A program made the position numbers and the translations under genes. This document shows positions 11,997-23,488 of a stretch of DNA of 64,000 nt, piece by piece; the first letter of the stretch is position 1, and every line of letters starts with the position of its first letter. This DNA comes from Argentina anserina (lineage: Eukaryota; Streptophyta; Magnoliopsida; Rosales; Rosaceae): positions 4,650,001 through 4,714,000 of the forward strand of contig NC_065872.1 of the NCBI RefSeq assembly GCF_933775445.1, written 5' to 3'. The notes under the pieces were generated by a model. That model was not told the origin of the DNA and did no database searches. It saw only the letters and a program-made list of their open reading frames with translations.

Positions 11997-13108
11997 GTTC
12001 ACTGTACTAAAAATTTAGTTTTTGGTAATTCGTTCTATTAAAGTTGGAAACAGTGTCTGAAGGCGACAATACATACATAATGTGAATAAGTTTCTTTTTT
12101 CTTATGAATGGTTTTCTTTGCTAGTGGTTTATACATGGTCAACACTCAACACAATGTCAATGGGATCAGATTTTCTGGTCATATGATCATACAATCATAC
12201 ATATCAGTGACATAGGTGACAGTTGACTTATCTGATCATTGGATCATATCATCAAATTATCAATCTTTTCTCATTATAGTGTCTCCATATCTGATTCTGT
12301 CCTACCGTTGCCGGAAAATTGGTATTCGATGCACTGAGAGCCGTATCCCATTCTGCATTCTTGGATTTCTTGCCCTACCATTCAACCTCTCCCTACTATC
12401 CCTTTCATATATGATCTATCTGATGGTTATCACTTGTTTCTCAAATACAATGACTTTGCACTTGAATCCATCATCTACCTTAATGCTGCTGCACATGCAT
12501 TTTGAAACCAAAGAGAGTCAGTCCAGTCTTGTAGGTTTCACTTGGAAAATTTTCCAATAGAGATCTATCAACATAATGGCCTTCCGGTATACCACACCTG
12601 AAGATTCTCCACTAGATCAGAAGCATATCGCTTTTCTATTCCAAAACTCCTGTTAAACCATACACAATTTCAAAACAATAGAATGTAAACCTCTCCTCGT
12701 AGAATAATTTTACATTTCACAATAAATTATGACTATTTATTTTTTTTAACAAATAAATTATTAGTATGCTACAACTATTCAATTGGGAGTCTGAACTAAC
12801 AACCACTCAATTATAACAAAGAAATGTATATCACTAGGCCAAACGGTAATACAAGTTACATTACTGAGCTAAACTACGTCTAAATAGTCGATCAAAAAAG
12901 TGTATTATTCAGAAAATCTGATAATAAAGGACTGAAAAGAAACCTCCTGGAGTGTGCGTATTCTCACAAAAGACCCTTTCCAGAAAAAACAATGTCAAAC
13001 TAGTCCCCTCGACCTTAATAAGCAAATAGGCAAGTTTCTGAGAGAAGTGACTGGTAAATTTCAGGGTTTAAGATCCAAAAATTGATCTCAGAAAGTTAAA
13101 AAAGAAAA
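11997..13108. other. Intergenic; transporter 3' UTR and spacer
   Basis: Contains the 3' UTR of the second sugar transporter and the 5' flank of the adaptin-binding gene. Around 12770-12850 the wording resembles decayed repeats common in plant intergenic DNA, but I cannot name a family. Short ORFs here have no recognisable domain. Confidence 0.4.
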
Positions 13109-15160
13109 ATGGCAAGTCAATCGGAGCAAGAAGCTGTTCCTCCGGAGAAGAGACCCGGAATCGTGTTCATCGGATCACCCACCGTCGGCAAAAGAACTCT
13201 TATCTCTCGTAAAGCCTCCCCCATCTTTCTTCAATTTCACGGCTGATACAGAATCCCTATTCCATTTTCTGATCAAAGTTGTTGACTTTGTTGCAGGGTT
13301 ACTGGGTTTGGAGTTGGATGATGGTTCAGATTCTTCACCGGCTCAGTTGGCGGTTCATGGGTATGTGGAAAGTTTGAATTTTGGGAGTAAAGATTTGATT
13401 TTTAGTTTCTGGGATTAAATTTTAATTAGGGTTTTGATGATTAGGTGGAGTATCAATACTAAGTACTATACAGCTGATGTGTCTGTGTGGATGGCTCATC
13501 TTGATGAGCAGTTTTCGATTGAGAAGTTACCAATGTATGATCAGCTGGCTGCTTTGATCATGGTGTTTGATACAACTGAGGTTGGTGTGCAAGTCATTCT
13601 CGACATTTTGAATGTTTGTGAAGTTGTTGGTAGTTTAGGTTCTTTTTAGTGTGATTGGTGTTTGATGTAGTGGTTATGTTGGATTGGTTGAGTTATGTGC
13701 AGTTGTCATCTCTTGTTGCGCTTCAGAAATCGGTGTCGCGCAATGATCTTCAGAAATTCGATGTACTGTTGTGCATTGGGAATAAAGTTGACCTTGTGCC
13801 AGGTCACCCGGTGCATGTTGAGTATAGGAGACGTCTGCTGAAGGTTGGGGAGCCTTTTGCTGATTCTCAGTCGGATTTCGCCGAGTATGGGATCTCTGAA
13901 ACTGAGGGGAGCAGTTTACTAGGGGAGGATGAACCAGATTGGGAGGCTAGGGGATCGTGTTTGGAATGGTGCACGGAGAATAACATTGAGTACATTGAAG
14001 CTTGTGGTTCGAATGCTGAGTTTGACAAATGTAAGTTCCTCCTTTCTGATTTCCATTTTGTCCTAGGAATATAAAGTACTTGGGATTTTTGTTTTTATGA
14101 TGATTGGAAAGAATCACAGAATTGAAATCCTTACCAAAAGATGATAAGAATTGAAACTAGTATTGGATAAGACAGTAAGAATTGTGACGTGCCTTGTGAA
14201 ATGAGTCTTTGTAATGATGGAGCAGTGTACAGATTATAGTACTTTCACATCAGGATACCAGAGTAAGAACAATAAACATAAGAGCAAGTAATCATGTATA
14301 TGTTGGTTTCATGAGTAGAAAGGAATCTAGTTAGCTTGAGAATAAAAAAAGTTGAGTTATGATAGAAGAAGATGTCTATTTTGCAATACATACCCTTTTC
14401 TTTTGCTCTCTTTATTGTTAGCATCTTCTGAGATAAAAGGTGCTTTTTTTCTCACAGGTCTTTCTGTTGATGGTGATTCACAAGGTGTTGAACGACTCTT
14501 TGGAGCTCTTTCCGCACATATGTGGCCTGGAATGATTCTGAAAACAGGCGATAAGATTACTGAACCATCATTACCCAAAAGAGAAGGTTGTATGCCCTTA
14601 TTTTTCTTTCTTCCACGTTTGGTTTTTGCTTTACACTTGAAGTAGATTACTGAATGTTTTAATCTTCTCTCTTAGATTCGTCGGAAGAAGAATCTGATTA
14701 TGAATTCGAGTATGATGTCCTATCGGCGGGTTCAGCTGAACCTTTTGATGACACAGATAAAGGATGGGGATGGATTTCTGCAAATGATGTTGCTGGAACC
14801 TCAGAAATGGGAAGTCTGGATGCTCATAATAATCTTGTTCAAGAGAATGAAACCAGTAGTGCTAATGGGGAGCCTCATACCTCTACGACAATGACTGCAT
14901 TCCATGGTGATATCAACAAGGAATTAGTGATGCCCAACACGGAAGAACCTGACCGGGATAGAGAACTTGACCATGGCCTAGAGGATGAGGATGCACCTTT
15001 TGAAATTGAGGATTTGGAACAGTTGATGTCTGAAATTGGGAACATGCGTGACAGCTTGAGATTGATGCCTGATTTTCAAAGAAGAGAAATGGCTGCAAAG
15101 CTGGCCATGAAAATGGCATCCATGTTTGGGGGTGAGAGTGATAATGAACAGGAAAGTTGA
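13109..15160 (+). CDS. Alpha/gamma-adaptin-binding protein p34 (AAGAB-like) GTPase-like protein (413 aa)
   Basis: Exons 13109-13208, 13297-13360, 13445-13580, 13703-14030, 14458-14586 and 14676-15160 give 413 aa. The N-terminal half is a Rab-like G domain: a P-loop-like GSPTVGKRT (residues 22-30), the block WSINTKYYTADVSVW shared with animal p34 (PWTIDNKYYSADI), and IGNKVD, which matches the guanine-specificity motif. An acidic linker with SSEEESDYEFEYD follows. The C-terminus (FEIEDLEQLMSEIGNMRDS onward) is a helical region ending MASMFGG, as in p34. In animals p34 is a cytosolic chaperone that helps assemble AP-1 and AP-2 clathrin adaptors; the same role in plants is inferred. The P-loop has Arg where a Ser or Thr normally binds magnesium (GKR), so nucleotide binding may be altered. 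Confidence 0.9.
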
Positions 15161-17283
15161 TGCTTGGTAACAGGGTATTGATATCCAACTAATCCGAGTA
15201 AACCCTGCATCCCTGAATTTCCCGCCTGTTAAGGAAAATGGGGGATGAGCTTTTTGAAATATTTGGCGGCCTAGTTCGTCCTCTGCTTCTCTGGTGCTGT
15301 TGCAGAATAGACTGAAATCACGTAATGATCAGCTAGCTGGAATCTTTAAAGTTATAAGAACATTGGTTTTTATTCAAAAAGGTGGTTTATGATCGGATAG
15401 TACACATAGGAGGCCAAATCGTTATCATTTTGGTTTTTTTTTTTGGTGTATGAGCACAACTAGCTGTGGCATGTTTGTTGAGGATCCAAAGCTCTTAGAT
15501 GTGTTACTTGATTCAATATATATGATCCAGAATTTTCAGTTAGCTAAATGCCCTGCACTGTCTCTGTGATTGCTGCAATATTTACTTGTATGAAATATAT
15601 TGCTTAACCATGAGAAAATTAACTTGCATTGATTTGGACTGTTGAAAATCATAGATCAGAGTTCACCCCTATCTTAGTATTACTGTTGGTTCATCCATTG
15701 TTAGGATGCTGCAACAGAGTTGCCAAGATTGACCACTGCACTTGTTATACCTTGGCCGCCGGAAAGGTAGTGCAGAAAGTGCAGGTATGCCGGAGGAGTT
15801 GGCGAGTTTTAATTAGTTGGGAGATTAGGAATGGGAAGGGAGATTAGGCAGAAGATTAGGACGGCTATAGGTAATGCATATTATATACATCAGGGTTTGA
15901 ATTTAAACGATCTTGATCTTAGCGGCGGATCAAGATTAGTCTAGTCACAAAGTGATATTTGGTGCTTGCTTAGTGCTCTTTCTTTGTCAAATTCATACCA
16001 AGAGGGCAAGAACAAGTTGGTAAATATCGGCTGTTCCCTTTTAAGGTTTTTCATTGGACCAAGGAGATATTTAGTGGGTTGAAGCACTTTTTACACTACC
16101 AGTAACACGATAGCAATCTAATGATGTTTTCATCCGCAGTATTATTAGATGAGGTCTCAAGGTCGAATTTTTGTTCTTAAGGTATAATCTGGAAGATGCT
16201 TTTGGCATTTTCAGGAGCACTATCAAAACACTCGACCTATATTGTAGAAAGATAACCTTGGATTTATATGAGGGTTTGTCCTCATCACTCTTTATCTATT
16301 AATTTTCATCTGAGCTACACTAACTCAGTTGAGAACTAAACCATAAAGAATTGAACTTGGCGGTGTTCTTTTCGGTGGGATGAATTAAGTAACACCAACA
16401 CACTCTCCCTCAAGCTCAATCATGTTCAGAAGATTAGATCAAACCAAGTCTCTTCAATCTAATCTCTTTCATAAGAAGAATAAGACTACTGATTGAATTG
16501 GCTAAGCAATATAAGTGGAAGTGTGGAACTAAAATCTTGGCCCCAAAAACACAAATGGGGTAATGAAGAGTATCTTTCTTCCATTCATAGACCATCCCTC
16601 AGCTTGGAGAAATTCTCTGCGTCAATCAAAAGATCACAAAAACAATTAAACACCCCATGATTCTCTGTTGGCTAACTTTTTATCATTCGAGCGGTACTTA
16701 AGCTTCGAACATTTCTTTCTCGATGCGTCAATAGCACCCTAAGTTGTTATTGACCCATCAACGTGCTCCACAAAGTTTCACAACGAGAAAAGTGGAAACA
16801 TAACTTAAACAATAACAATGGTTCTTGTGCTTCTTCAACCTAGACCTCTCTATGTCGGTATTATGTTAGGCCATGGAGAATTTTCAATTCCCTAATTCTC
16901 CAAGCATCTGTGACCCATTTGACCCTTTAATTAGTTTCAACAACACACGCAAACCCCTTAATTAAAGTAACTTAATTAGTGCTTTAATTAGTTAATTAGC
17001 TTTTGGCTTCAAGAGCAAGTCAAAGTGGGAACAAGAGACTGGGAGTGGGAATGTGGGATATTGCATGCATTTGAATATTAATTAAATTAATCCACTGAAA
17101 AATTAACCCAAGGATGGATCTTAATCAATTAACCCAATGCTGCTGCATTGGCAAGAAACAAAAACCAGTAAAATAAACACAAATTTCCATTGATGGTTTT
17201 CTATACACAGAATGAGTTACAGCAAGTAGAGATTGAAATGAGGAAGAAGAAAGAAGTGGGTTGGTTTTAGATACGGGCAATTT
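15161..17283. other. Intergenic; no gene recognised
   Basis: Begins with the 3' UTR of the adaptin-binding gene and ends with the 3' UTR of the ATL gene. Around 16380-16420 the phrase cacactctccctcaagctc resembles text found in plant LTR retrotransposon remnants, but I found neither termini nor coding remains. Otherwise AT-rich single-copy-looking DNA. Confidence 0.35.
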
Positions 17284-17949
17284 TTAGGGTAAGAAAGCAT
17301 TACTATTACTGTCACTGTTACTATTACTATTACTATTACTATCAGTGCTGCTACTACAAGTGGTAGTTGCGGCGGCGGAGGGCGGCGGAGGGGCAGAATG
17401 GTAAATATGATCTTGCTGAGTTTTGGGCTCAGCTTCAGGAATGGCGGGGAAGTTGCCGCACTTGTGACACCGGGCCACCACCAGTACATGCCGACACGAC
17501 GGACACGACGAGTGAGACCCGAGCCACGTGTCGATGCATCCGACGTGGAAAACATGGCCGCACTGCGGCAGAGCTCTAATCTCGTCGCCCTCAGCAAACT
17601 CGCCGAGGCATATGGCGCACTCCGACCCCATCTTCGGCGGCGCCGCCGGCCCGCCGTCGCCGTAGGTGAACTTGGGTAGCTGCTGGAGGACCTTCTTCTT
17701 CAGCCCTTTGTTGGCAGAAGAGGCCTGTGCCGAGACGGGACCACCGGCCCGGCCCCCGCCTGGTGTGCGTCGCAACCATGCGCAGCGCGCCACGGATAAT
17801 AAACCCACGACGCATATGACAGCGCATAACAGCGCTGCCAAGATGACGACGAAGTCGGATTCCAAGGCCACGGCCTCAGGAGGCGGCGCCGCGGCGGTGT
17901 ATTTCATGGTTGTGTTTGCTGCTGTGAGGAATCTCTGTGAGCGAGGCAT
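17284..17949 (-). CDS. ATL80: ATL-family RING-H2 E3 ubiquitin ligase, ATL80-like (221 aa)
   Basis: Intronless, as is usual for ATLs. A transmembrane helix (about residues 31-59, SDFVVILAALLCAVICVVGL) is followed by CAWLRR and by KGLKKKVLQQLPKF. The RING-H2 domain has C111, C114, C130, H132, H135, C138, C149 and C152, with the ATL tryptophan W142. A further Cys pair (C161, C164) follows, as in ATL80, and the protein ends FLP, also as in ATL80. It probably acts as a membrane-anchored E3 ligase that binds E2 through the RING. I chose the Met at 17949 because the ATL80 N-terminus aligns there; an in-frame ATG at 18003 would add 18 residues. The tail (about residues 202-218) alternates Ser and Asn and is encoded by a short tandem repeat. 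The strongest family match is ATL79/ATL80, by memory. Confidence 0.9.
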   Translation of the reverse strand: MPRSQRFLTAANTTMKYTAAAPPPEAVALESDFVVILAALLCAVICVVGLLSVARCAWLRRTPGGGRAGGPVSAQASSANKGLKKKVLQQLPKFTYGDGGPAAPPKMGSECAICLGEFAEGDEIRALPQCGHVFHVGCIDTWLGSHSSCPSCRHVLVVARCHKCGNFPAIPEAEPKTQQDHIYHSAPPPPSAAATTTCSSSTDSNSNSNSNSDSNSNAFLP

Positions 17950-18107
17950 GATTCTTGCACGACAGTAACTCCAATGTCGTTTTTTGGAAGCTTTCTGAGA
18001 CAAGAAGAAGAACTGAAGAAGAAGAACAACAACAACAAGAAGGTGGTTTGTTTCTTGTCTTTTTGGGGGTTTGATGTTCTGGAAAGTTAGGAAGGGTTGG
18101 TGTTTGT

Positions 18108-18115
18108 ATTTATAG
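18108..18115 (-). promoter_or_regulatory. Probable TATA box of the ATL gene
   Basis: On the minus strand the sequence ccctataaatacaaac lies about 160 bases before the chosen start codon. It is a textbook plant TATA box (TATAAATA). A run of (CT)n on the same strand lies just upstream at 18214-18241. The start of transcription itself is not visible. Confidence 0.6.
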
Positions 18116-18213
18116 GGTAGAGAGAGACAGAAGGGAAAGACCAGTTGGTTCTGAAATGGGGAAGAAAGAAGAGGACGAAGAAAAGTGAGTGTTGGTGTGG
18201 GAGAGGATAGGGT

Positions 18214-18241
<28 letters not shown>
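18214..18241. repeat. (GA)n microsatellite upstream of ATL gene
   Basis: Uninterrupted GA dinucleotide run of about 28 bases, CT on the ATL coding strand. CT-rich tracts are common in plant core promoters and 5' leaders. Confidence 0.9.
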
Positions 18242-18245
<4 letters not shown>

Positions 18246-19093
18246 GGCAAGGTCGGCCCAGATTGGCTGGCCCAGTTGCTTGGGGAATTTCTATATGCGA
18301 CTATTCTTATCTTCATTTTCCCATCTCTGAGTTTCAAGCTTTTTTCCCTCAATATGATTAACTGGTTTTTTCATCAGCCCAGACTAATCACACTTTACTG
18401 CAAGATATTAAGATATAAGTTTGTATTTATGGTTTAATTTCCGGAAGAAATTGATACTTTAGATAATACCGGTTGGAAGGTTCATCTTATTTAGGAAAAT
18501 AACGTTTGGAAATGAAAATATATTTTGTTCTCGATGAAAATAATTTTACATTACATTAAGCATTGGGCATGGAAAGAGATATTTTGGAAAAATTAACTAA
18601 AGTATGCACTTTTTAACGTGCCATAAAGACAAGTTTGTATTATCTTCAAAATTTTCACACATGATCATCTCATCTTTGATCTTCTGTTGCTAATTGCCCC
18701 AAAGAGCAATTAATCCGTAGTTTGTTTGTTTTTACTATAAAACACATGAAATTATGCAAGTGTTATGACCTTTAGTTATAACGATAAACTCGTACAATAT
18801 AATATTGTGCTAGTATGAATTGTTTTTCTTTCCTTTATCCCAACTAGATGTAAAAGCAGTGTGCTCAATTGATTATATAGTGAATAAAAGTATAACTTTT
18901 GTTCTTTTAGGTGCTTTGTAGAGGTAATCGAATCTACCTTTACATTATATTAAAAGTTATCTTGTTTAGCTAGGATGAAAAGGTAAACTATTTGAAACTA
19001 GACAAACTAGCATGTAACTCGTGTAACTAGAACTGTGATCAAGTTCGATCAACTTCTTCAATTTTAAGTGACGCTAGATCCTGAAACTATAAG
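18242..19093. other. Intergenic, nothing recognised
   Basis: AT-rich DNA between the ATL promoter and the MITE that starts at 19104. No coding signal or repeat structure was found. Confidence 0.4.
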
Positions 19094-19103
19094 TGTTTCA
19101 TCT

Positions 19104-19320
19104 TAAGTTGCACGGACACGCCACTGCACACGGACACGCGAACTGATTTTAGACACGGCCCAGACACGTGAGTATCCGAATCGGACACGCGGACACGCAC
19201 CAACTCATAATAAAAGTGAAAATGATTATGGTTAGAATCGAACTTTGGTCATTCAAGGCACGCACTCAACAACTCCACAACCATTCCAATATATTCAGTT
19301 TTTGTTATATTTATGCACAC

Positions 19321-19351
<31 letters not shown>

Positions 19352-19664
19352 AGGAGAGAAACTCATGATAAAAATAAGAATACTTGTGGTGGGATTCGAA
19401 CCTTGGTTATCCAAAGTACTTATCAAGTCTTTAGTTATTCTAACAAGTTATATTTTCATCATTTTAATGCACACTTTGACATATATATACATCTAAAATT
19501 CTAAATACTTTCAAATTTATAAAATAATTTTTATAATAAATATATATATATATATATATATATTTTTTTAAAAAATTAACGTGTCAACCACGTGTCCGTG
19601 TCAAAAAAAATTTATATATGTTGTGTCTACGTATCGAATATCGTGTCTGTGTCCGTGCTACTTA
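19104..19664. mobile_element. Mutator-like MITE with 10-bp target duplication
   Basis: The left end TAAGTTGCACGGACACG and the reverse complement of the right end (TAAGTAGCACGGACACAG) match at most positions. The flanks are tgtttcatct (19094-19103) and ggttccatct (19665-19674), 8 of 10 identical, a length typical of Mutator-like elements. The inside is non-coding, rich in GGACACG units near both ends and in (TA)n. It carries two diverged direct copies of about 100 bp (near 19226-19335 and 19386-19487), each starting with an attcgaacctt-like motif and ending atgcacacttt(a/g)a(c/t)atata. Confidence 0.65.
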
Positions 19665-19708
19665 GGTTCCATCTTGGTCGTAAAACACCATTACACATCT
19701 CTATATAT

Positions 19709-21080
19709 AAAGCCACGGTTGGAAAAAAAGAAGAAGGTGAATTTCACTATTTATTTTAAACCAATTTAATTAAAGAAATTTGAGTTATTATTAGAAATGA
19801 GAGGTGGTAATTAATGTGTTATTATTAATTTATTACCAATTGTGTTTTAATATGAGATGTAAAAACGTCATAATCACAAAATCACTAATGGATTAAAAAC
19901 CAATGGTGTGATAAATGTATGATTGTCAAAAACATTATGCTAATTTGAGCAAGCTAAACATATACATAAGTAAACTCTTGGAGTTAAGCATTAACATGCA
20001 ATTGCAAAAGAACTCGAGTACTTTTATAGTATATTTGTGGTCATGTAGATGGATATTTGAGACGGAAGAAAGTCTAGTACGTAATTGTATGTGTGTATAC
20101 TAGGAGGTGTAGCAATGTACTTGAAATCCTTTAAACAAGCCATTAAATCATATCTACAATGTTGTTTGAGTGAGGTGCACCAGACAAATGTGGGGAATAG
20201 ACATAATGACTACATATGAGGATATACCAAGATAGATAAAACTCGTACATGCAATTTGCATTTATTATGAAAGTCAATTTATAATTGGCATGACACAGAG
20301 TAATATCTACAATGGTAAGTCTAGACATACTCGTCAAAGACATGATACAAATGACAACTACTCTCTATTAGAGTTATCTTTTTAGACTATGTGAGGTCTA
20401 AAGATAATATTATAGATCCATTAACCAAATGATTATAATAGAGAGATAGTTGACGAATCGTCGAAGGGAATGAGACTAAAGTCCATTGGAAATTAAAATC
20501 TTCACAGTGGACACCCAACCTAGTTGACTGGAGATCCCAGTAACTAAGTTCAAAAGGGAAAACCAAATTATAAAGATTAGTTCGGATCACTGTTGGGAGT
20601 TCCCCAAGTACATTCCTACGATGAAAAACAGTGATACTCGTGAGCAATGAGGTTAAGCCTAAAGCTTTTAATGATTCTTATGCGTCAGAAATCCGAGCAG
20701 AGTAATGCAGGTCATTTTTAATTAAGAGATCACCTATGTAAGAGAGTATGTGCCGCTTCTAAAGGAATTGTTTATGGCACAATTCTTATCAAACTCTTAC
20801 ATAACTAGGCGTGTGTTTCATGGCCAAAATGGGCACAATAATGAGAACTGTAATGTATTAGGAGGATTCATGTGTGAGGTATGTTATCATTTAGACATTT
20901 ACACAAATGACGAATAGTTCAAAAACATCACGTCTACTGTTTAGTTAGTAAAGTAAACATATTTTCACAAGGGAATATTCAAAGGGTCAAACCTACCTAT
21001 CCCATGCAGGTTTCAACCATAGAAATCTATCACCAAATCATATCGAGTGTTTGGTCGCCAATTTCATTCATGTGGGAAAT
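19709..21080 (+). mobile_element. Decayed Ty1/copia retrotransposon: truncated LTR start plus pol 3' end
   Basis: The first bases (from about 19709, ggttggaaaaa, then gaatttcactatttatt) repeat the start of the LTR at 21081, so this is a truncated LTR copy. Further in, around 20305-20345, a frame reads IYNGKSRHTR. Around 20382-20429, in another frame, it reads DYVRSKDNIIDPLTK, and at 20461 SKGMRLKSIGN. These are the signature blocks of the copia RNase H C-terminus. The frame changes and internal stops show it is dead. The remaining internal region is deleted or unrecognisable. Orientation is plus. Confidence 0.8.
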
Positions 21081-21638
21081 TGTTGGAAAAATAGTGAATT
21101 TCACTATTTATTATAAATCAATTTAATTAAAGGAATTTGAGTAGACGCACTTAAATTTGTAATGATAAATATGAACTTGTATTCTCTGGTATTAAGAGCT
21201 GCAAAACATATATTTATTTGGTTAAATTAGTTATGGTGTGAATAAAAAATTGTCACTGTAAACGTGAAAACCATTTGAATTCCGGAATGTGTGACGACTT
21301 AACCACTTTGATTTTGTAACGTCATATTTAATACGATTATATTTTGTAATGACAGGTTTAATGAGATTGAATTTTGTAACTGTCAAAATCATTGTGTAAC
21401 AGTCGTAACAGATTTAATAAAATTCATTGAGGTAACAGTCGTAACATTTGAGAATTCATTACGTAACGTATGGAAATTCATTTCGTAACCATTATAATTT
21501 ATGATAAGAAATTCATTTCTGAATTCATGAGAATTCATTTAGTGATCCAAGTTTTCCTCTATAAATAGCGATTCATTATATATATTTTTTTAAGAAAATG
21601 AATTCAGAACTTGATTCATAAACACATTCAGATTGAGA

Positions 21639-21706
<68 letters not shown>

Positions 21707-21873
21707 AAGTTTCATTCTTAGCTCTCTTGTTCTGGTGATAGAAATGGTTCATTCCAGTTCGCCGGTGTTTTTGTTGTAGTGCAGCTTCAAGGATTTGTAA
21801 GTCATTGTATCCTGTGAAAGTAGCGTCATTGAATCCTTGCACCGATAGATGTGACGTAATTGTCTTAATGACA
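21081..21873 (+). mobile_element. Copia LTR (about 793 bp) with TATA box and (CT)n tract
   Basis: Begins TGTTGGAAAA directly after the decayed pol region and ends ...ATGACA, so it carries the usual TG...CA termini. Inside are several gtaac/cgtaac-rich short repeats (21300-21500), a TATA box (ctataaatag near 21560), and a (TC)n run at 21643-21705 in the presumed transcribed leader. It is followed at once by a primer-binding-site-like sequence. No 5-bp duplication flanks it, as expected if both sides are internal retrotransposon sequence. Confidence 0.75.
21643..21705. repeat. (TC)n microsatellite inside the copia LTR
   Basis: Perfect TC dinucleotide run of about 63 bases, located downstream of the LTR TATA box. 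Confidence 0.95.
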
Positions 21874-21876
21874 GTT

Positions 21877-21888
21877 TGGTATCACACA
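21877..21888 (+). other. Primer-binding-site-like sequence of copia element
   Basis: The sequence tggtatcacaca follows the LTR end after three bases. The first eight bases match the canonical initiator-methionine tRNA primer site (TGGTATCAGAGC) and the rest has diverged. It marks the LTR as having acted as a 5' LTR. Confidence 0.6.
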
Positions 21889-22538
21889 CGACTCGACTTT
21901 TCATTATATTCGTTTAGTATTGGTTGAGTTATCGTTTCCTGTTTTCTTTATCTTGAATTTTTTATTTCCGCATAATTATTTTCTGATTTATCTTTATTTC
22001 AAAATTTCATTTATTATTTATATATTTGCAATATCGCCCCATTTTTTATTTACAGCCACACAGTCAAAAACTTCACCAAAAATGAATCTATATATAACCT
22101 ACTAACACATTTATATATATATATATATATATTCTTGTCAGGAGAATTTTAATCAGAAGAAAAAATTTAGAAGGTTAAAAAGACATTCCTAATGAGTAAA
22201 TGTGAGTATAAGTTTATTTTGAATACATGAAATCAGTGGCGGATCCACGTGTGGGCGAGAGCCTAGGCTGGGTTTTTGCTACTGGGTGTGGAGTATGATG
22301 TTTTCCCGGTGAAAAAGTATATGAAAATGGCAAAATCAGGCAAAGAATAGGGGGAGAAGACGTCGTTGCAACTCCAATGTCTGTTTTCTTTTGATTTTTG
22401 GTTTCAACCCACAAAACGATGTCGTTTACCTTCTCTTAATAATTAATAGATGCTAAAACGATGTAAAGGAACTCTCTTTCTCTCTTACGAATTCTGAGTC
22501 TCTCACTCTCACCCAGACCCCACATTCAATCAAACAAA
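21889..22538. other. Copia leader remnant and intergenic DNA
   Basis: The first part (to about 22080) is probably decayed leader of the copia element. A (TA)n run lies near 22111-22131. At 22234 the motif cagtggcggatccacg resembles a hAT terminal repeat (compare cagggggcggagccac-type ends) but no partner was found. No gene is seen. Confidence 0.4.
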
Positions 22539-22543
22539 GTTAA

Positions 22544-23011
22544 TGTTAACGTTGTGATTACTAGATAGGTGGCTGATCACACAGTTAGCCATTAGTGAGT
22601 GTTAATTTGACACGAGAAGTATAGTGGTTCACCTCCCTTTCTTAGGGTAGGCTACATCCACTTGAATCCACTAGTATAAGCAAATAACCTTAAGTTATAC
22701 ATGTAGTGATTCCCCTTCTAAGTGGGATAAGGGGTCCATTTTATAGGTGAGGGAACTCATCTCATTTATATATTCTTCAATGTGGGACAAGTGCCCCTCT
22801 AGGCTTACTATGGAGCCATCTTGATGAGGTCGGAAGGGTGACTTCCCGGTGGTGTCTTGGTGAGTTCCAACTATCAATGGAAAGCTTGTATGACGAGGTA
22901 CGCTATGAATATCATGGTTGAGCCACATAGTAACTTGTAGATCCGCCTAGAGAGTCATGCTTATGCTCGGTGACATGCCATACTAGTTCTATGCTAGTAT
23001 AGGTGCCAACA
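22544..23011 (-). mobile_element. Solo LTR (468 bp) with perfect 5-bp target duplication
   Basis: The element starts TGTTAACG and ends TGCCAACA on the plus strand. It is flanked by identical gttaa pentamers at 22539-22543 and 23012-23016. Read on the minus strand it starts TGTTGGCACC, the usual plant copia LTR start, and contains TATA-like motifs (tatataaat, ctataaaat). No internal region remains, so it is best explained by LTR-LTR recombination. A block near its end (gtaggctacatccac) resembles part of the solo LTR at 52795 (tgcctacatccac). Confidence 0.85.
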
Positions 23012-23016
23012 GTTAA

Positions 23017-23488
23017 AAAGGTCAAAAAGATCTCCCAAGTAAAAAAAAATTTAAAAAAAAAAGCTATTTTGATTTGAAATCTTTCAAGTAAGTTGATTCA
23101 ATTATCCTATTCATATCAATTATCATATCATACGTCTAAATTTCAGATTATATATATTTTTGTTTCTAAATCATGTAATCTTATGTCCAAATAAATTTGT
23201 AGATTATATATATTTTTGCTTCTAAATCATGTATTCTTATGTCCAAATAAATTTGTTGAATTAAGAGAGTAATTAGACCTTAAACCCTCTGGTTCAAGGC
23301 ATGCCAAGCACCAACTTGGACAATAGTGGGTGCACCATTACTAAGTAATTTTACTAATTTATTTATTCATCTTCACAGTTTAATAGGTATATACATGTAC
23401 AATTGCTACAATTTTCATACCAACTAAATGACAATTGACAAAGTATATATCGTGCAGAATATCTCAAAGGAACCCTAACAAACGCTAG
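23017..23488. other. Intergenic with a short direct duplication
   Basis: AT-rich. A unit of about 60 bases is repeated in tandem near 23143-23200 and 23201-23258 (attatatatatttttg, then cttctaaatcatgta and cttatgtccaaataaatttgt). No gene is seen. Confidence 0.6.

Noticed and set aside
16380..16420. LTR-like phrase (cacactctccctcaagctc)
   Set aside because: Neither TG...CA ends nor flanking duplications could be located, so it was not called as an element.
17367..17968. Plus-strand ORFs opposite the ATL gene
   Set aside because: Shadows of a GC-rich coding exon; the minus strand carries the complete RING-H2 domain.
19386..19400. Reverse tRNA B-box (gggattcgaacc), possible SINE
   Set aside because: The motif lies inside an element with clear inverted ends and a 10-bp duplication, and no A-box or poly-A tail is present.
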